Positions 24,627 through 37,089 are shown, counted from the first letter of the stretch. The stretch is 64,000 nucleotides of DNA from Aquilaria yunnanensis (GCA_039654915.1 CM077594.1:16491001-16555000), one strand, 5' to 3'. The notes: a model not told the origin generated them from the sequence alone. Numbers and translations: made by a program.

Positions 24627-27369
24627 TCAGTCTTTTAGCAGAGCTGACAGGAGCAGATCTTGAACAAAACCAGCTCTTCCAATGGCTTGTTGCATCCTCT
24701 TTTCACGCTCTTCATAACTCAAAGATGGGTCATAACTGTACGATATAAAATGTGAAAGAGATGTTATAACCTGAAATAACACCCAAGTTCCAATAGGTAA
24801 TTTAGCCATGGCATGCTCTAGATGGCAACAAGAACATGCAGAATCACATTCTGGCACAAAACCAAACACGCACGAAAGACTGAACAAACCCTTGTGTTCA
24901 CCCAAGCTCTCTGGGATATAAACAGCAGATAGATGGCCACTCATATCTTGACCGTCTGGTCAATCAGTCAGCAACAGTTTTCAAGAGCAGACAAAAAACA
25001 AGTTCAAGAACAAGGCATGTTTTAAGTAGTTCAGATGATAACAACAGGCGAAACTGAAAGCACTAACTAATGGGATATTTTAGATAAAGAACAGGGAACA
25101 AGTTATAATCAACTGTGACAACTAATAATGGATATACTCCTACTCCCTTATGAGCATCCATTTCATGTTTATTTAGAAACGCAGTAAGGGCATCTGTTAT
25201 TGAGTTCCCATACTTGGTTGGTTCAATTATCAGAAGATGTTCTTGAGGATGGGTAGCAATGACACGAAAATGCATGTTACAGGATTTGAAAGGAATGTAG
25301 CAATATCTAGAGATCGCTTGATAGGAATGTTCCACTATTTTATGGAAAATAATTCACGGAACTGTACCTTGATTTCCACATATTTGTTGGTCCCACCTTC
25401 CTAGTAGGGGAGTCCTCAACATTTGTTACTACTGATTTTGAAATTTCTTCTGCTTCAGATGAATGGAAATTCAAAATAAGTGAAGAAAGAAACGGATCAG
25501 TAGCAGCAGTAGAGCTACTGGTAGTGTTTGACCTAAATCCGCCAACCCCTAAAAGCACTTGCAAATGAGCCTCACGGAGATCCCGGGCAAGAAGAGAGAG
25601 TGTCTGACTGTTAGGAATTGCAACCCTACGCAACCTGCGACGTCTCTGCAAGTAATCTTCAGTTAAAGAAAATTGAAATCAACTCAATTTCACAGATAAA
25701 TTCAAAACCAGGCAGTTACAAATGCACAATGTTTCCAAGTATAAGGATATTTTGAACAAATGTCCATGCTCTATCGTAATGTGACTTAGCATATCCTTCA
25801 CAACTTTGACAGAGCAAACAGGACAAACCTGCAAGAAAAGATTGATAAAAGAAAGAATTACTCTTGGCTGCTGCAATGACAAAGCTTCACTACAAAATCT
25901 ACAACTACACCGCCAGAGCAACAAATCAGCCAATCTAGGGAGCTGATTGATGGTCAGAAGGAAGCACTTGGTAATTAGATGCAGATCACAATAGAAGGTG
26001 CAAGAAATACCAGAACTTGCTTCCAGACATCAGATACAGCACTAATACTTGGAGAGGATGCCATCCAGCGGCACATCTCTCTTTGAACCTAGGTATCGGA
26101 AGGAAGTGAGAGAATGTTTGCTAGTGCCTAGTTGCATTGCATTGAGTAAAAACCAAAATGGACCATATCATCGAATTCAACTCAATGAATTCAATATGAA
26201 GCCAAAAAGCAGACATGTGATCTTAGTTTCCAGGCCATTATCCAACCATTTGAAAAGGTGCACCCCAAATGCCGCCACTCTTTCCCCTTTAATGAATCCC
26301 ACAATACACTGCTTTGATAATATGAACAAATTGCTTCTGATTGATTAAATTAAACATCACCATAGACACACAAATATACAACCCTCTACACCAGAAATGA
26401 AATTCATGTGGCTCCTAAATGAATACTGCATCTCAGGCAGCACTGTGCCGATTAGTAGGGCGGAGTTCTATTCAAACTCCGGTAACGCTGATCTGCCTCT
26501 TCCACACTGATGCAATGAACTTGATGAATGATACAAAACCATAGGCTTTCACATCCAAAACTGGATGAGAGAGTTGAAGAATGAAAAACAACACCGGCCC
26601 AGTATTCACTTAATGATGAAATTCTTTCCTAACATGCTCCCATGACACTTTTCATTTGATAATTCCCTAATTTGGCCAAACAAGTTACGCTCTACGCTAA
26701 TTGATGGGAAGCTAAGAACGAGAGTTGAAAGAAAAGAAAAAAGATATATATATATATATATATAACCGGCATAATTTGATTTCATCGTGAGCAATATGTC
26801 CCAATCTTCATCAAAAGCTGATGTTACCATACAAACCAGCTGCAAAAATATAAATTTGGTTCCTTATCCATTGAAAGCGGGAAGCTTCCCCACAACATCA
26901 ATAAGAAAGGAAGCGTTGACCCAACAAGTCAAAGATAAGAATTTCCAGGAAAATTCATCCTCGTGAACGTCGAAAGCAACCAAAATTGCTTCAATTTCTT
27001 TCTCTATTACACGCAATATATAGACATAAACTCAAAACAGCTCACCGTGGCTCTTGACTCGCAGGAGTGCTCCTCTTCGAGATGCGAACAAAGGGAAGCG
27101 ATATCGAAATCTTCGTAGCAATATGGGCACGGGAAATCGGGTCGGACCTCTTCGTCAACCTCAAAATCATCGAAGTTAAAACGATCTGCCCATGTATTGA
27201 ATCAGAAAAGCGAGAACAGAAATCGATTAGAGACAAAACCCGAAAGAGCCAGATCCAAAGCTTAGAAAGAAATGGAAAACGAACCCAAATGGGAGCTCTG
27301 GGTATGGTGCTGCAGGATGTACTGCCGCTTGGCAGCAGCGAGACGAGAAGCCCAGAAATCGGAATCCAT
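24627..27369 (-). CDS. Di19 family zinc-finger protein (drought-induced 19 type), five exons
   Basis: Coding exons on the minus strand are 27369-27285, 27185-27046, 25828-25751, 25651-25368 and 24735-24627. They join in frame to 232 codons, a 231-aa protein starting MDSDFWASRL, close to the usual family length. The zf-Di19 region has two Cys2-His2 units: C48, C51, H63, H68 and C77, C80, H91, H96. A basic stretch QRRRRLRR (103-110) may act in nuclear import. The C-terminal Di19_C part contains DPFLSSLILNF and ends DLLLSALLKD. Introns 1, 2 and 4 are GT-AG; intron 3 looks like a U12 AT-AC intron. Di19 proteins are nuclear factors linked to drought, salt and ABA responses; that role is inferred from family. 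I see no disabling lesion. Confidence 0.95.
25652..25750 (-). other. Predicted U12-type AT-AC intron (Di19 intron 3)
   Basis: On the minus strand the exon ends with codons TTC AAA and is followed by ATATCCTT, the U12-type 5' splice consensus. No usable GT lies at that point. The intron ends GATTAC before TTG CAG AGA. A TTCTTTAAC branch-point-like motif sits about a dozen bases before the AC, matching the U12 branch consensus and spacing. The 99-nt intron is in phase 0, and removing it restores the family's HLFK-LQRRRRLRR sequence. The alternative GT-AG readings break or lengthen the conserved junction. Confidence 0.88.
26744..26764. repeat. (TA)n microsatellite in Di19 intron 2
   Basis: About ten AT dinucleotides inside the 1.2-kb second intron. 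Confidence 0.95.
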
Positions 27370-28695
27370 TAGAAGATGATTGGAGATTCGGCACCTCTGT
27401 TCCTCCTGGTTGTTTCTACAGTTAGGTGGTCATTTTAAATAATACCCACCTCAGAAAAATGACCCTTTTAACTAGAAAACATCCAGTTTCTGTTCTGTCT
27501 CGTTCTCTGCATCCCTCTGTCCATTTTATTTAATTCCTCGGGAGTCTCGCCTTAATTGATATGAGCAAACTTAAGTTCTAAGGAAGAAGAAGAAGGAGAG
27601 AGATGTTCTTTCATTGAAAAAATAGGCTCGTTCTTCGGTTGTATTTTAATGGGAGAAATATTTCAAAGAGACTGACGACGGGATTGAGGGTGATGACGAG
27701 AACAGAAAGAAGATAGGGTGATGGAGAGGAAATGTCGGGGTCTTTCTAACTACCCTTCGCGGGGACGTTAAAACCAAGAACCGGATAACGGAAAAAATAA
27801 GGGAAAAGCCCTCTCGTTGGGAGTTGTTGGCAGATAAATAAAAATTAGCGGTCTAAATTGCATAAAAAAATCTCAATGATCTTATTTGGGTTACAAATTT
27901 ATCACTAATAGTGTGAAACTTTTTTTTCAATTTATTGCAAATTTGTCATTGGACACAGGTTAAACTGAGCCCACATAAAAAAAATGACTTACTGAGTCCA
28001 CATAAAAAAAAAATGACTTACATAAAAAAGACTATAACTCAACCTGAACTAATCAAAAGATAATTACTGAAAAAATTTGAATTAGATTTTAAACAGTCGA
28101 CATGATAATTATGTGAGTTAATAAATTCAACTTGTTTGAAATTATTTTCTAGTAAATTTAAACTGTATTGAGATTTGTTTAAATGGACTATATAAATTAT
28201 TATTTTTTTCTTTTTATAAATTAATATATTTTTTACCAGCTTAGACTAGTCAGGGCCAAGGACGAATTTGTGATAGAGAAAAAATATTTAGGACCATTAA
28301 GCAACAACATAAAAGTCAGGAAAAAAATTTATCAAAAATTAAAACTTTTAGATTTTTGTGCAATTTATCCAAAATTAGCATGTTCCTAAGTTTTTGCGAC
28401 AAATCCATTTCGTTTTAAGACATTTTTGCCAGTGCTGTGCGTCTGCTAAAGTCGCTTGATAATGTTTTACCACGCGACACTTTCACCTTCCTAAAAAGAT
28501 ATGACCTAATAAAGAGGTTTTGATTTATTTTTAGTCTCTTGCTTTCTTGTTTTAAAAATAATTATAGAAATTTTTATTTTACATTATCTGATTTTAAGGT
28601 TTTATTTTTATAATTAAAAGAATCAATCTAAAATCATAGCAAGTACTTCTAATGTGCACTTTACTCTGTATATCAATATATATTTATATTTCAAT
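27370..28695. other. Upstream region of Di19 and AT-rich intergenic DNA
   Basis: The first ~450 bases should hold the Di19 5' untranslated region and promoter, but I could not fix a TATA box or start site. Short GA-rich tracts occur at 27580-27700. Beyond 27840 the DNA is AT-rich with a small duplicated phrase 'cccacataaaaaaaatgact' (27970-28020). No other gene is visible. Confidence 0.4.
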
Positions 28696-28699
28696 ACTA

Positions 28700-29274
28700 T
28701 CATTTATAATATAAACCAGGCATGAATGCGTCAAATCTCACTACTTACTAAAATTAGAAATATATACAATTTAGATAACAGATATGTATAAACTCAATAT
28801 GCAAAGAATGGAAGAGATACATACAAATTATACAGAATATATGTACAAAAAAATAACAAAACTGTTACTTATATATTCAATTGTATGTATGTATCTAACC
28901 CTTAATCCTAGAAATAGGTGTGAACACATCAAAATGCGCTTCCTACAAAATTAGAGTTATATACAAATCAAATGAGAAATATGTATGAATCTAATATATA
29001 AAGAATGTGAGAATATAAAAAAAAAAAAGCAAAAGAAAAACACAATGATGTATACATACTAAAAATTATATTTATTTGGACATATTAATTATTACATTTT
29101 CACTCAATTTATGCATAAATTTATATTTTTTTAAATGGAGTGTAAACTAGGTTTTTTTTAAAAAAAACATAAAATTTTGATTAGTAGTAGCACAATATAT
29201 AGTGATATATAAAAATCAAATCATAGATGTGTATGAACTTGATGTACAAATATGGTTAGGGATATACATCAATC

Positions 29275-29351
<77 letters not shown>

Positions 29352-29650
29352 TCACAACTATAAGCGAATATAAAAAAACAAGTGTCAATGTGCCCAAATG
29401 CCCTTTTCACTAAAGCTAGAGATTTGTATAAATTTAAATGGAAAATATGTATGAAGAATGTAAGGATATGTATAATTTCATGAGACATATATATAAATAA
29501 GATATTGAAAACCAATAAATATTTTTCTAATTGGCTTTTATTTTTTATATTAAACTAATACCAAAATTTTTTTAAATCGGATAACAGATACGTATGAATT
29601 CAATGTACATAGAGTGTGAGGAATATGTACAAATCATATGAGCTGTATGA
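28700..29650. repeat. Degenerate tandem repeat (old satellite-like array)
   Basis: Diverged versions of a ~200-230-base unit recur near 28720, 28915, 29190, 29390 and 29570. The shared core is of the form 'atatgtatgaa(c/t)..aatgtac/ata..gaatgtgagga', preceded by an 'aaattagagatttgtat'-type segment. A long TA array has grown inside one unit. No coding content is seen. Confidence 0.6.
29280..29347. repeat. (TA)n microsatellite, about 34 repeats
   Basis: Uninterrupted TA dinucleotides. The open frame ending in a run of Ile-Tyr here is an artefact of the array. Confidence 0.95.
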
Positions 29651-30791
29651 ATAAATGAAATCACAACGTATAGCTAATATGCTATTAAAAAGTTTTTCTA
29701 ATAGTATTTTTATGTACATTTTAATTAGTTTACTCTTTTGTAAATATTCTTTTTATGTTCTATACATATCAAACTCATCATTTTTGCATATCTCTATCAT
29801 AGTAAATTTGATATCAATAGTTTGGGCGAAAAATAGGTCTTCCCTAGCACTAAGACTGTCTACCGCAATCGCTTCTTTTCATCAACCTCACCACCATCCC
29901 AAGATTCAATCTTCTTCTTATGACTATCTCATAATCCCAACCCTCTTTCATTTTCGCGGTCACACGGTAACCCCCCTTGTGCTCCATAAGGGACAGTGGG
30001 AGGGATCTGTCATGACGGGAAAGACAACAAGTTCTAGAAACCCACAACTGATGATATCGCAATACAGTTATGCTGATTTGATGGAGTCCCACCAAACTTG
30101 CTACATCTCTAATTGCAGCCCAAGCAATGAAATGGTGCGACAGACCACTTTTCAGACCATTGTTGTACTTGTTCAATGAATCATTAGTGTACCACATTAG
30201 CCATTTTGTGCGCAGCTGAACTCTCAAATATATATTGCCTCAATATATATATAAACATGCACACCCACACATATATATTGCCCAAGAGTTTATCATGAAA
30301 AGAGTGATTCCATATTGCCCTTATATGCTTAGACTCATAACATCAATTGTGATGAGTGTGGGGTAGCTAGGTGGACTTGTTCTTTTATTGAAACTCAATC
30401 AAACTAAAATACTCATGGTTCCGTAGTATACCTACCTAATCTAAGAACCGAGAGTATTAGATTGCGTATTTCTTTTTAATAATGGTTTTGGGTTTTTCTC
30501 AAATTTGAAAGCATTTTTGTAGCAATTGTAAAATTTTAATAAAATCTCATCTAAAATAATAATTAATGAGCTAAAAATAACCAATATGTTATAGTTCCCG
30601 TAACTAATATTAAAACTTAGATACACATGTAATTAGTATAATTTTGAAACATCAACACATTAAGTTAAAAATTTTAACAAGAAGAAAAATTAGTATTGTC
30701 ACGTAATAGGTTTTTGTGTCTAACAACAAAACCATCTCTATAGTTTAGTTTTTAATAGAGAATTACCACGGATAAAGTCATAAATACCTAA
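29651..30791. other. No gene recognised
   Basis: Overlapping long frames occur on both strands (29655-30179 plus, 29850-30227 minus) where composition is more balanced (about 29840-30170). I find no protein family in either. This may be a captured or decayed gene fragment. The rest is AT-rich. Confidence 0.35.
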
Positions 30792-32095
30792 TCTATATAT
30801 ATAAGAAAAACCTAAACAATATGTTGAAATAATTAATTATGAAGTTTTTTATCTTTTTAAAATTTTTTGACTCACTCTTCAACACCAAAATATTATAGAC
30901 CATTTAACTATATTCTATTATTTAGATTTTTTTTATTGCATTTACATTCTCATGAATCTTTTTTAAGTTATAAGTTGGTTCTCATCTTCTATTTCTACTC
31001 ATCTTAAACATAATTCAACCTATTAAAATACACCAATGGATTTATAATTAATCATTTACTCACATGACTTATCAATTTAATGATTGATATAATTGGATTC
31101 TTTATGGAGTTTTTTTTCTAGAGTTAATGTTACCAACTACAGTATTATGGTACTAATTCTATTATAATTATTTATTATTTTATTTGATATTTCAGTTACA
31201 AACATTTATTAAGCAATAATTTTGATCCACTAATTAAGCTAAATTTATATATTAAATGTGTAATTAAATTATTTAAACTATAATTAATTATATAGTAATT
31301 AGAGAAAAACAATTTGTATAAATTAGCCTAACCTTCTGAGCTTGAGGAAAGTACAAAAAAGCTTCATGTTTATGTGATGCCAAAATGGTTATGTTTTGGA
31401 TATATAATTTTAAATAATTCTAATTCTATCCACAATCATTTTAATCATTTGTTTCTCCTATTTTATTTTTTTTTAATTGAAAGAAACTTATCATACTATC
31501 TAATACTTCTATCCGTTTTGCATTAGTAGTGATGGATTTACACGTTTTCTATATAAAGTTTCTTTTTTTTTTTTATAAAATATTTTAAGATATGGTTAGA
31601 TGTAATTAATTGTGTTATTTTTAATTTTATGACACTATTCTTTTATTTTTTGTTTAGCTAAAAAATTAATCTATTTTTACAATTTCCATTTTCCTTTTAA
31701 TTCTCTTTGCCTACTAACAACTAATTTAAGTAATTTTTCAATTAAATGCTTATTAAAATAAAATATAAAATATAAAATATAATCTTAGCTGTACATATTT
31801 TATCTTTCATGTAAGTTTGATACTCTATTCTTTATTTGGTTTTGGGAGAACTTAAGAAAGAAAAATGCTAAAAATCCAACTCATCTTTTATATTTTAAAC
31901 AAATCATTATTATTTGATTGTTGCATTCATCTCTTTATAAAAAAAAAATTAAAAATAGCTAAATTTTATTAAAATGTATGAAATATAAATTTATTTTCAA
32001 TCTCTTACATATTATTATTATTATAAAAAATAATTATGTAACCATATATAAATTTAAATTATACAAAAAATACGATGCACGGGTAAAAGAACTAG
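30792..32095 (+). mobile_element. Non-autonomous Helitron-like element
   Basis: The left end TCTATATATATAAG follows a host A (30791). The right end GATGCACGGGTAAAAGAACTAG is followed by host T (32096). Plant Helitrons begin TC, end CTRR next to T, insert between A and T, and often carry a GC-rich 'gcacggg' hairpin about 10 bases before the end. Here only one arm of that hairpin is clear, so the end is eroded. The 1.3-kb interior is very AT-rich and has no Rep/helicase gene. Confidence 0.65.
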
Positions 32096-32181
32096 TAACA
32101 TATATAATAGCATCCTTATAGTTCCATATCGACTAGTGTAATTGTAATAAATTAAGTAAATGAGTTTGAGTAAAAGACTAA

Positions 32182-32958
32182 GGGGGAGTTTGTTTCAATT
32201 TAAACTGCATTAATGAGGGCAAATTAATTGCGGGTCGGGTCGGGTTTTTCTGGTTCTAGGTTATTATTTGAAATTAACCATACTTTTTGAAGTATTTATG
32301 AAATGTGCCATCCTGCTCCTTGGGGGGTTTTTCCCCGCTGACGCCCACACGATAACCCTCACCAGCAATGAAAAAATGCCATCGGAGCAACAATCCTCAT
32401 GTTGACATGATCCTAACTATCTACGGCTGAGAATCATAGCACGCTGTCAAGAATGGAGACGGACGAGTAGATCTGGTGGCTCTGGTCGGACGGAGGCGAG
32501 CTTGCTATGTGGGGAAGCATGTCATTGATGGTGGATGAAAAGGACAAGACAAAGCAACTCGTTTGTTTTATCCGGTCTATAGAAGATGCTCCGACGATGG
32601 TTGGCTAAGTTGAAACAAAAGCACAAAGCTTGAAATCAAGGGGCCTATGTCTCGATTGACCGACACACAAAGGTAAGGGGGTCTTTGAGGGACCAGATTC
32701 AGTGCTATGGGTGGAGGATGTGCCAGTCAAGCAATTGGCGGAATCCTCGAGACAACAAAGGCAACCATGGACACGAACCAAGTGAGCGGCTGTCGAAAAA
32801 GGCAAGCAACTTTTCGTTGGGAGTGTATTAATGTATAATGGCATTACTTGTAATTTTAACAAACTCTAGCTCCAAATGCACATATTACTTTGACCCCCTC
32901 TTTTGACCGGATGCCCATTTTGACCAATTAAATTGATTAATGTAAGCTAAACTCCCCC
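32182..32958. mobile_element. PIF/Harbinger-like non-autonomous TIR element with GC-rich interior
   Basis: The ends GGGGGAGTTTG (32182) and AAACTCCCCC (to 32958) are inverted and followed inward by further inverted similarity ('attaatgagggc' against 'attaatg'). TAA flanks both sides (32179-32181, 32959-32961). GGGGG-GTTTG-type ends with TAA/TTA duplication are typical of Harbinger/Tourist elements. The centre (about 32330-32830) is GC-rich and gene-like, but no protein is recognised. Confidence 0.7.
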
Positions 32959-32961
32959 TAA

Positions 32962-34090
32962 CTTGTACAAGCTATCCAAATTGGAGGGCTGCCTGCTACC
33001 ACATGGCTCATGTGGCTAACTGGCCCTATTAAGGTCACACACATGAACTTAATATAGGCAGAGAAAATTATCATTAGAATTATTGCCTAAATCTGAGCTG
33101 TACATAAGTTTTCCATAACCTTTTTACAGAAAAATATTGAGTGTAATTTATTAAATGAGTGTATTTATAGTTTTTTTTATTATATTACTTTCATATGGTT
33201 ATAACAAATTCTTTAAAAGATCTAATATATAGCAGAATTATATCCTCATTTAGATGAAATACTGAAATAATGTAGTTACATATAAAAACTAGATTGTGGA
33301 ACGCCCTTCATCGGGTGGTGATTAATGGAGATACAAATTTTTCATGTCGATTTTATTTATAAAGTAAAAAGTACTAAGTAAAAGAATTCAAATGTACTAA
33401 TGATTAATTCAAAAGAATTCATGATCATCAATCTCTTACCTTCGCTAATGAACCTATATATGAATCTGCTTCCAATGTCACAACCCACACCAACATCGAA
33501 TTACAAGCTTTAGTCTTGTCCAAGGCCACCTGATTCCCCTAATCAATCCGAAGCTCAATCCAAAGCTGCACCCAATCTGTGAGCCGCTTTCGAGTTCCAT
33601 TATGCTATATTCCAATTTCCTGCCTTTTAGCAGAGGAATTCACCTGTGGGGAAAAACTCTCTCTTCCTTCCACTGGCTCATGTTCAAATGCCACAACAAG
33701 TTTATATCTTTGGATTTGGCTTCATAACCTAGGCAATACCAATCATGAAGATTGGATTGTTGGTTTTTTTCTCTTTACGCAATAGCCTGACCAGAGAAAG
33801 AGATTGCAATGGTGGTGGAGAACGTGGATGACAAAATTGTGGTGAGGTAAAACAAGCGAACAAAGCTTAAAAAATGGGAGGATGAATGACTTTAGGCATG
33901 TGATGGGCATAGGTCAGTCAAAAGGGTTGACTAACACACTTAAACAAGTTTAAGGGCTTAGTTGTCATGAGTTTAAGTTTACAGGGTAAGTGTCTTGGTG
34001 AGCCAAGTTCAGGGGTTGAAGGGGTATTAGGCTATATATAGTTAGAGATTTCATGGACCGGAGTTGCAATTGCAGACAAGCCTTCAAATT
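32962..34090. other. No gene recognised
   Basis: Intergenic. A more GC-balanced stretch at 33430-34050 has short frames without recognisable content. It may be the inside of another decayed element whose second end I cannot locate. Confidence 0.4.
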
Positions 34091-34094
34091 TTGA

Positions 34095-34310
34095 TTGCGG
34101 CCGAAGTGGCACCAACCCTCTTATGGGCCTTGTGTTCAGGGACTCAACTAGTCCTTGGGCCTTGTGTTCCTCGGCGGCAATTTGAGGGTTGGTATGCTCT
34201 TCGCACTTCCATCTCTTCCTTCCTTAGAGTCAATCTGTAGGTCGAACCATGCACGACCTTAATTTCGACTTCCAAAAAAGGTATTCCAAAGTACCTTTCT
34301 TTTACTTCCA
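34095..34310. repeat. Dispersed repeat copy A (about 215 bp)
   Basis: Shares with 37090-37325, in the same orientation, the blocks 'ggcaccaacc', 'agggttggtatgc' and 'acttccaaaa..ggtattc'. The two share about three quarters of positions by eye. No SINE promoter boxes or target duplications were identified. Confidence 0.65.
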
Positions 34311-34899
34311 GATTTGATTCTTATGATGCTACAGGTTAATTGGTTTGGGGCATCTATATTAACTAATTACACACTTTACAAAAATGTTATTTGTCCATCG
34401 TTTTCACGAAAAGCTGTTGTATTAAGATGTGAAGCAAAAAACTATACAAAGGGAAAATATTGGTGCCAAAAGTATAAAGTATTATCATGTTTCTAGTTTC
34501 TATTAATTATCATTCTTAATATTTATTGATCTCTTTAGTAGAAGCATCATGCATTCATGCTTTAAAATTTTTTGTTTCGATCATGAACTCCTTGTCTCTG
34601 GCAAATATAACACTTTGTCCTCGCTAAAGACAAGGTTTTCCAACGAAATCGAAAATACCTAATTTAAGTGTGCCATAAAACCCGAGTTCATTTTCCAAGT
34701 ATGCAGCATTGTTTGAGAACAATTTCTAAGATCAAGTTAATTTTTTTCTGCAATCTATTAACAATAGAGGTTGAATGTTTAAATCATGACTAACATTCTA
34801 GTCAAGATCCTATATATTATACCAATTACTTACTTTGGTTCCTTTTATGAATAAATACGTCATGTAAAGAACGTTCTATATCTTTGGAAGAAATACATT

Positions 34900-35260
34900 T
34901 TATTCTTCAATTTATTATCAGTACAGTACTAGCACCAAACCTCCAAAGGGAGAGCTCTCTGTACGCCCTATTTTGCCAAAAGATCTGCTTCTGAATTACC
35001 CAGCCTATGACATGCTGAATTACCGCTCTAATAGTGGATAGTAAAACATCAATGACCGCTCTAGTAGTAGACAGTAAAACAGCAACTTCCACCATTATGT
35101 TTAGAAAACGCCAAAGCCTTTCCCACGTTACTTTGAATCCACGAAACTGCATTTTTCGAATCACTTTCAATTCACAATCTCATGAAAACTAGACTATGTA
35201 TGTTCTTTATCATGCATAGTGCTTCTTGAGTTGCTAACACTTGCTTTATGCTATTAAGAG
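34900..35260 (-). pseudogene. Fragment of a LINE RNase H domain
   Basis: On the minus strand the translated pieces read VLATQEALCMIKNI, then IESDSKNAVSWIQSN, then NSEADLLAK-stop-GVQRALPLEVWC. The S-D-S acid-bearing motif with its following A-V-x-W, and the terminal A-D-x-L-A-K-x-G, are characteristic of the C-terminal RNase H domain of plant non-LTR retrotransposons. Frameshifts and stops break it, and no reverse transcriptase lies upstream, so it is a dead 3' fragment. Confidence 0.7.
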
Positions 35261-35674
35261 AACTATTGGAACACAAATATATATAAGTACATGAGGTAAG
35301 GTCCACATTAGACTTGTAACAATAACTCTTGATCTTAAGCTGAAAATTAGCTTGCTCTTGAGAATAAATGAGTAAGATAATTTCTTCCTACACACCTATA
35401 TAACTTTTTATGTGTTAAAATAGTGTAGTGCGAAGTCCGTTGGATACAATAGTCTAATATTAGAGATCAAGCTAAAAAAAATCTAGCTTAATCGGTTTCT
35501 CCTATTTGTTTCTATAAATAGATCTAAATTATGGTAATAAGGTAATTTGGATGTTAAAAACCTTCTAAAAAGAGGAAACAATTAATTGTTCAATTTTTTA
35601 GATTTAAAAAAAGATATTGTTCATCTTTTTTGAGATGTAGCGATTATTAATTAATTTGGTATGGAATTACAATT

Positions 35675-35679
<5 letters not shown>

Positions 35680-35744
<65 letters not shown>
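35680..35744. repeat. (TA)n microsatellite, about 32 repeats
   Basis: Uninterrupted AT dinucleotides immediately next to the left end of the TIR element at 35745. Confidence 0.95.
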
Positions 35745-35747
<3 letters not shown>

Positions 35748-36822
35748 TCATTCGATGCCTCAACTTTTCTGACTCCAAGCAAGTTAGTCTTTTAACATTG
35801 ACTCAATGCGACATAGCCATCATCTTTGAAAATTAAGCTAGTTAATCCCTTGGTTGTATGGAATGGTTAACAGCAAGTCCCTTAGTTGTATGGAATGTTT
35901 GACAACATTAGTTTCGTAGCACAGGCAGCCTGTTTCCTTAGCACCATCGGCCTGTCTTCCCTAAGAAAACCTTAGATCCAATAAAAAAAATCCAATGCCA
36001 GATCCACCAAATCACATTCCTTCTCGTTGAAATAGGCAAGAATCTTTTGTCGATCAGCCCTGTTTTGTCAGTGAAGAGAGATTGATTAGAATGCTTAGAC
36101 TTATTCGAATTTAAAAATGATGGACAATTGGATTGGGAAGGAAGAGGAGCAAGGAAAGATGCGATTCCCAATAGTTGGCGAATCCACCGCCATTGTTGTC
36201 AAATTCGGTTGAAAAGGCCATTTATTCCACCCTCACCGTCACCATTGAGGATCGTCTAGTCAAAAGGAAGCCTTCACCATCAATTGACATCTTCCCTGCT
36301 AGCTTAAAAAAAAAAAAGGACATTCACAGCTTCTTCGACTCCATTTCTAATAGAGGGTTTAATTTGATTGCAAAAGAGATTCGAGACCTAATAGTATGTG
36401 GTTCATAAAAATGCCAACTTGAAGGTGGCGGACGATGGGGGTGAGGGAGGAGAAGAAATGGACAATAAGGGTGAGGGAGGAAAAGAGGTTGATGTCAAGG
36501 GGCGAGGCTAGATTTCATGGAGAAAAGGCCAAGGGCAATGTGCAAGGTGGGATTTGACAAAGAGGGCTAAAAGCGACAAGTGCGGTGAGGGGAAGAGAGA
36601 TGCCACCCTTTATCCACCCCACCTCCTCCCTAATGGCGTCATGGCCACATGACCCCATGTGACCATTTAAAGGACTAAGTCTTACACACTCCCAAACTTT
36701 TAAGACTAAGTCGCACATTTATCTAACTATCTAACTTAGAAGACTAAGTCACGAGAAGTCAATCTTAAAGGACTAACTTGTGTGAGTGTATAAACTTGAA
36801 TGATCGAATATGCATTTAAGCC
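35745..36822. mobile_element. Mutator-like TIR element inserted in TA-rich DNA
   Basis: The left arm ('ggctcattcgatgcctcaa', followed by 'gcaagttagtctttta') is inverted relative to the right arm, which read backwards gives 'ggcttaaatgcatattcg' and 'acaagttagtccttta'. Pairing extends ~65-80 bases. The flanks are tatatatat and tatatatta, compatible with a 9-bp duplication, though the TA context makes this weak evidence. The 1078-bp interior has gene-like composition and short frames on both strands with no recognisable domain. Confidence 0.6.
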
Positions 36823-36890
36823 TATATATTATTTGTATTCAAGTCCAACTTTTTAGGTTTTGTTTTTGTTTTATTTTTTATCATCTTAAC

Positions 36891-36894
<4 letters not shown>

Positions 36895-36951
<57 letters not shown>
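36895..36951. repeat. (TA)n microsatellite, about 28 repeats
   Basis: Uninterrupted TA dinucleotides just right of the TIR element. The Ile-Tyr run in the overlapping frame is an artefact. Confidence 0.95.
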
Positions 36952-36953
<2 letters not shown>

Positions 36954-37089
36954 GGTCTCATGGCCGTGGCCGTCTTTAAAACCTCTAATACAGCGGGATC
37001 ATATTTTGATTATTTTCACAAAAAGTTTTATACCAATTTTCACTTTTCACCTCTAACGTGTGATTGGAGTTGGAGACAGAAGCTCCAGA

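Noticed and set aside
26049..26348. Plus-strand frame of 99 codons
   Set aside because: It lies inside intron 2 of the minus-strand Di19 gene and shows no recognisable protein.
33285..33330. Possible minus-strand Helitron 3' end (CTAG with a small GC hairpin)
   Set aside because: No matching 5' TC end could be located, and the hairpin is weak, so chance is the better explanation.
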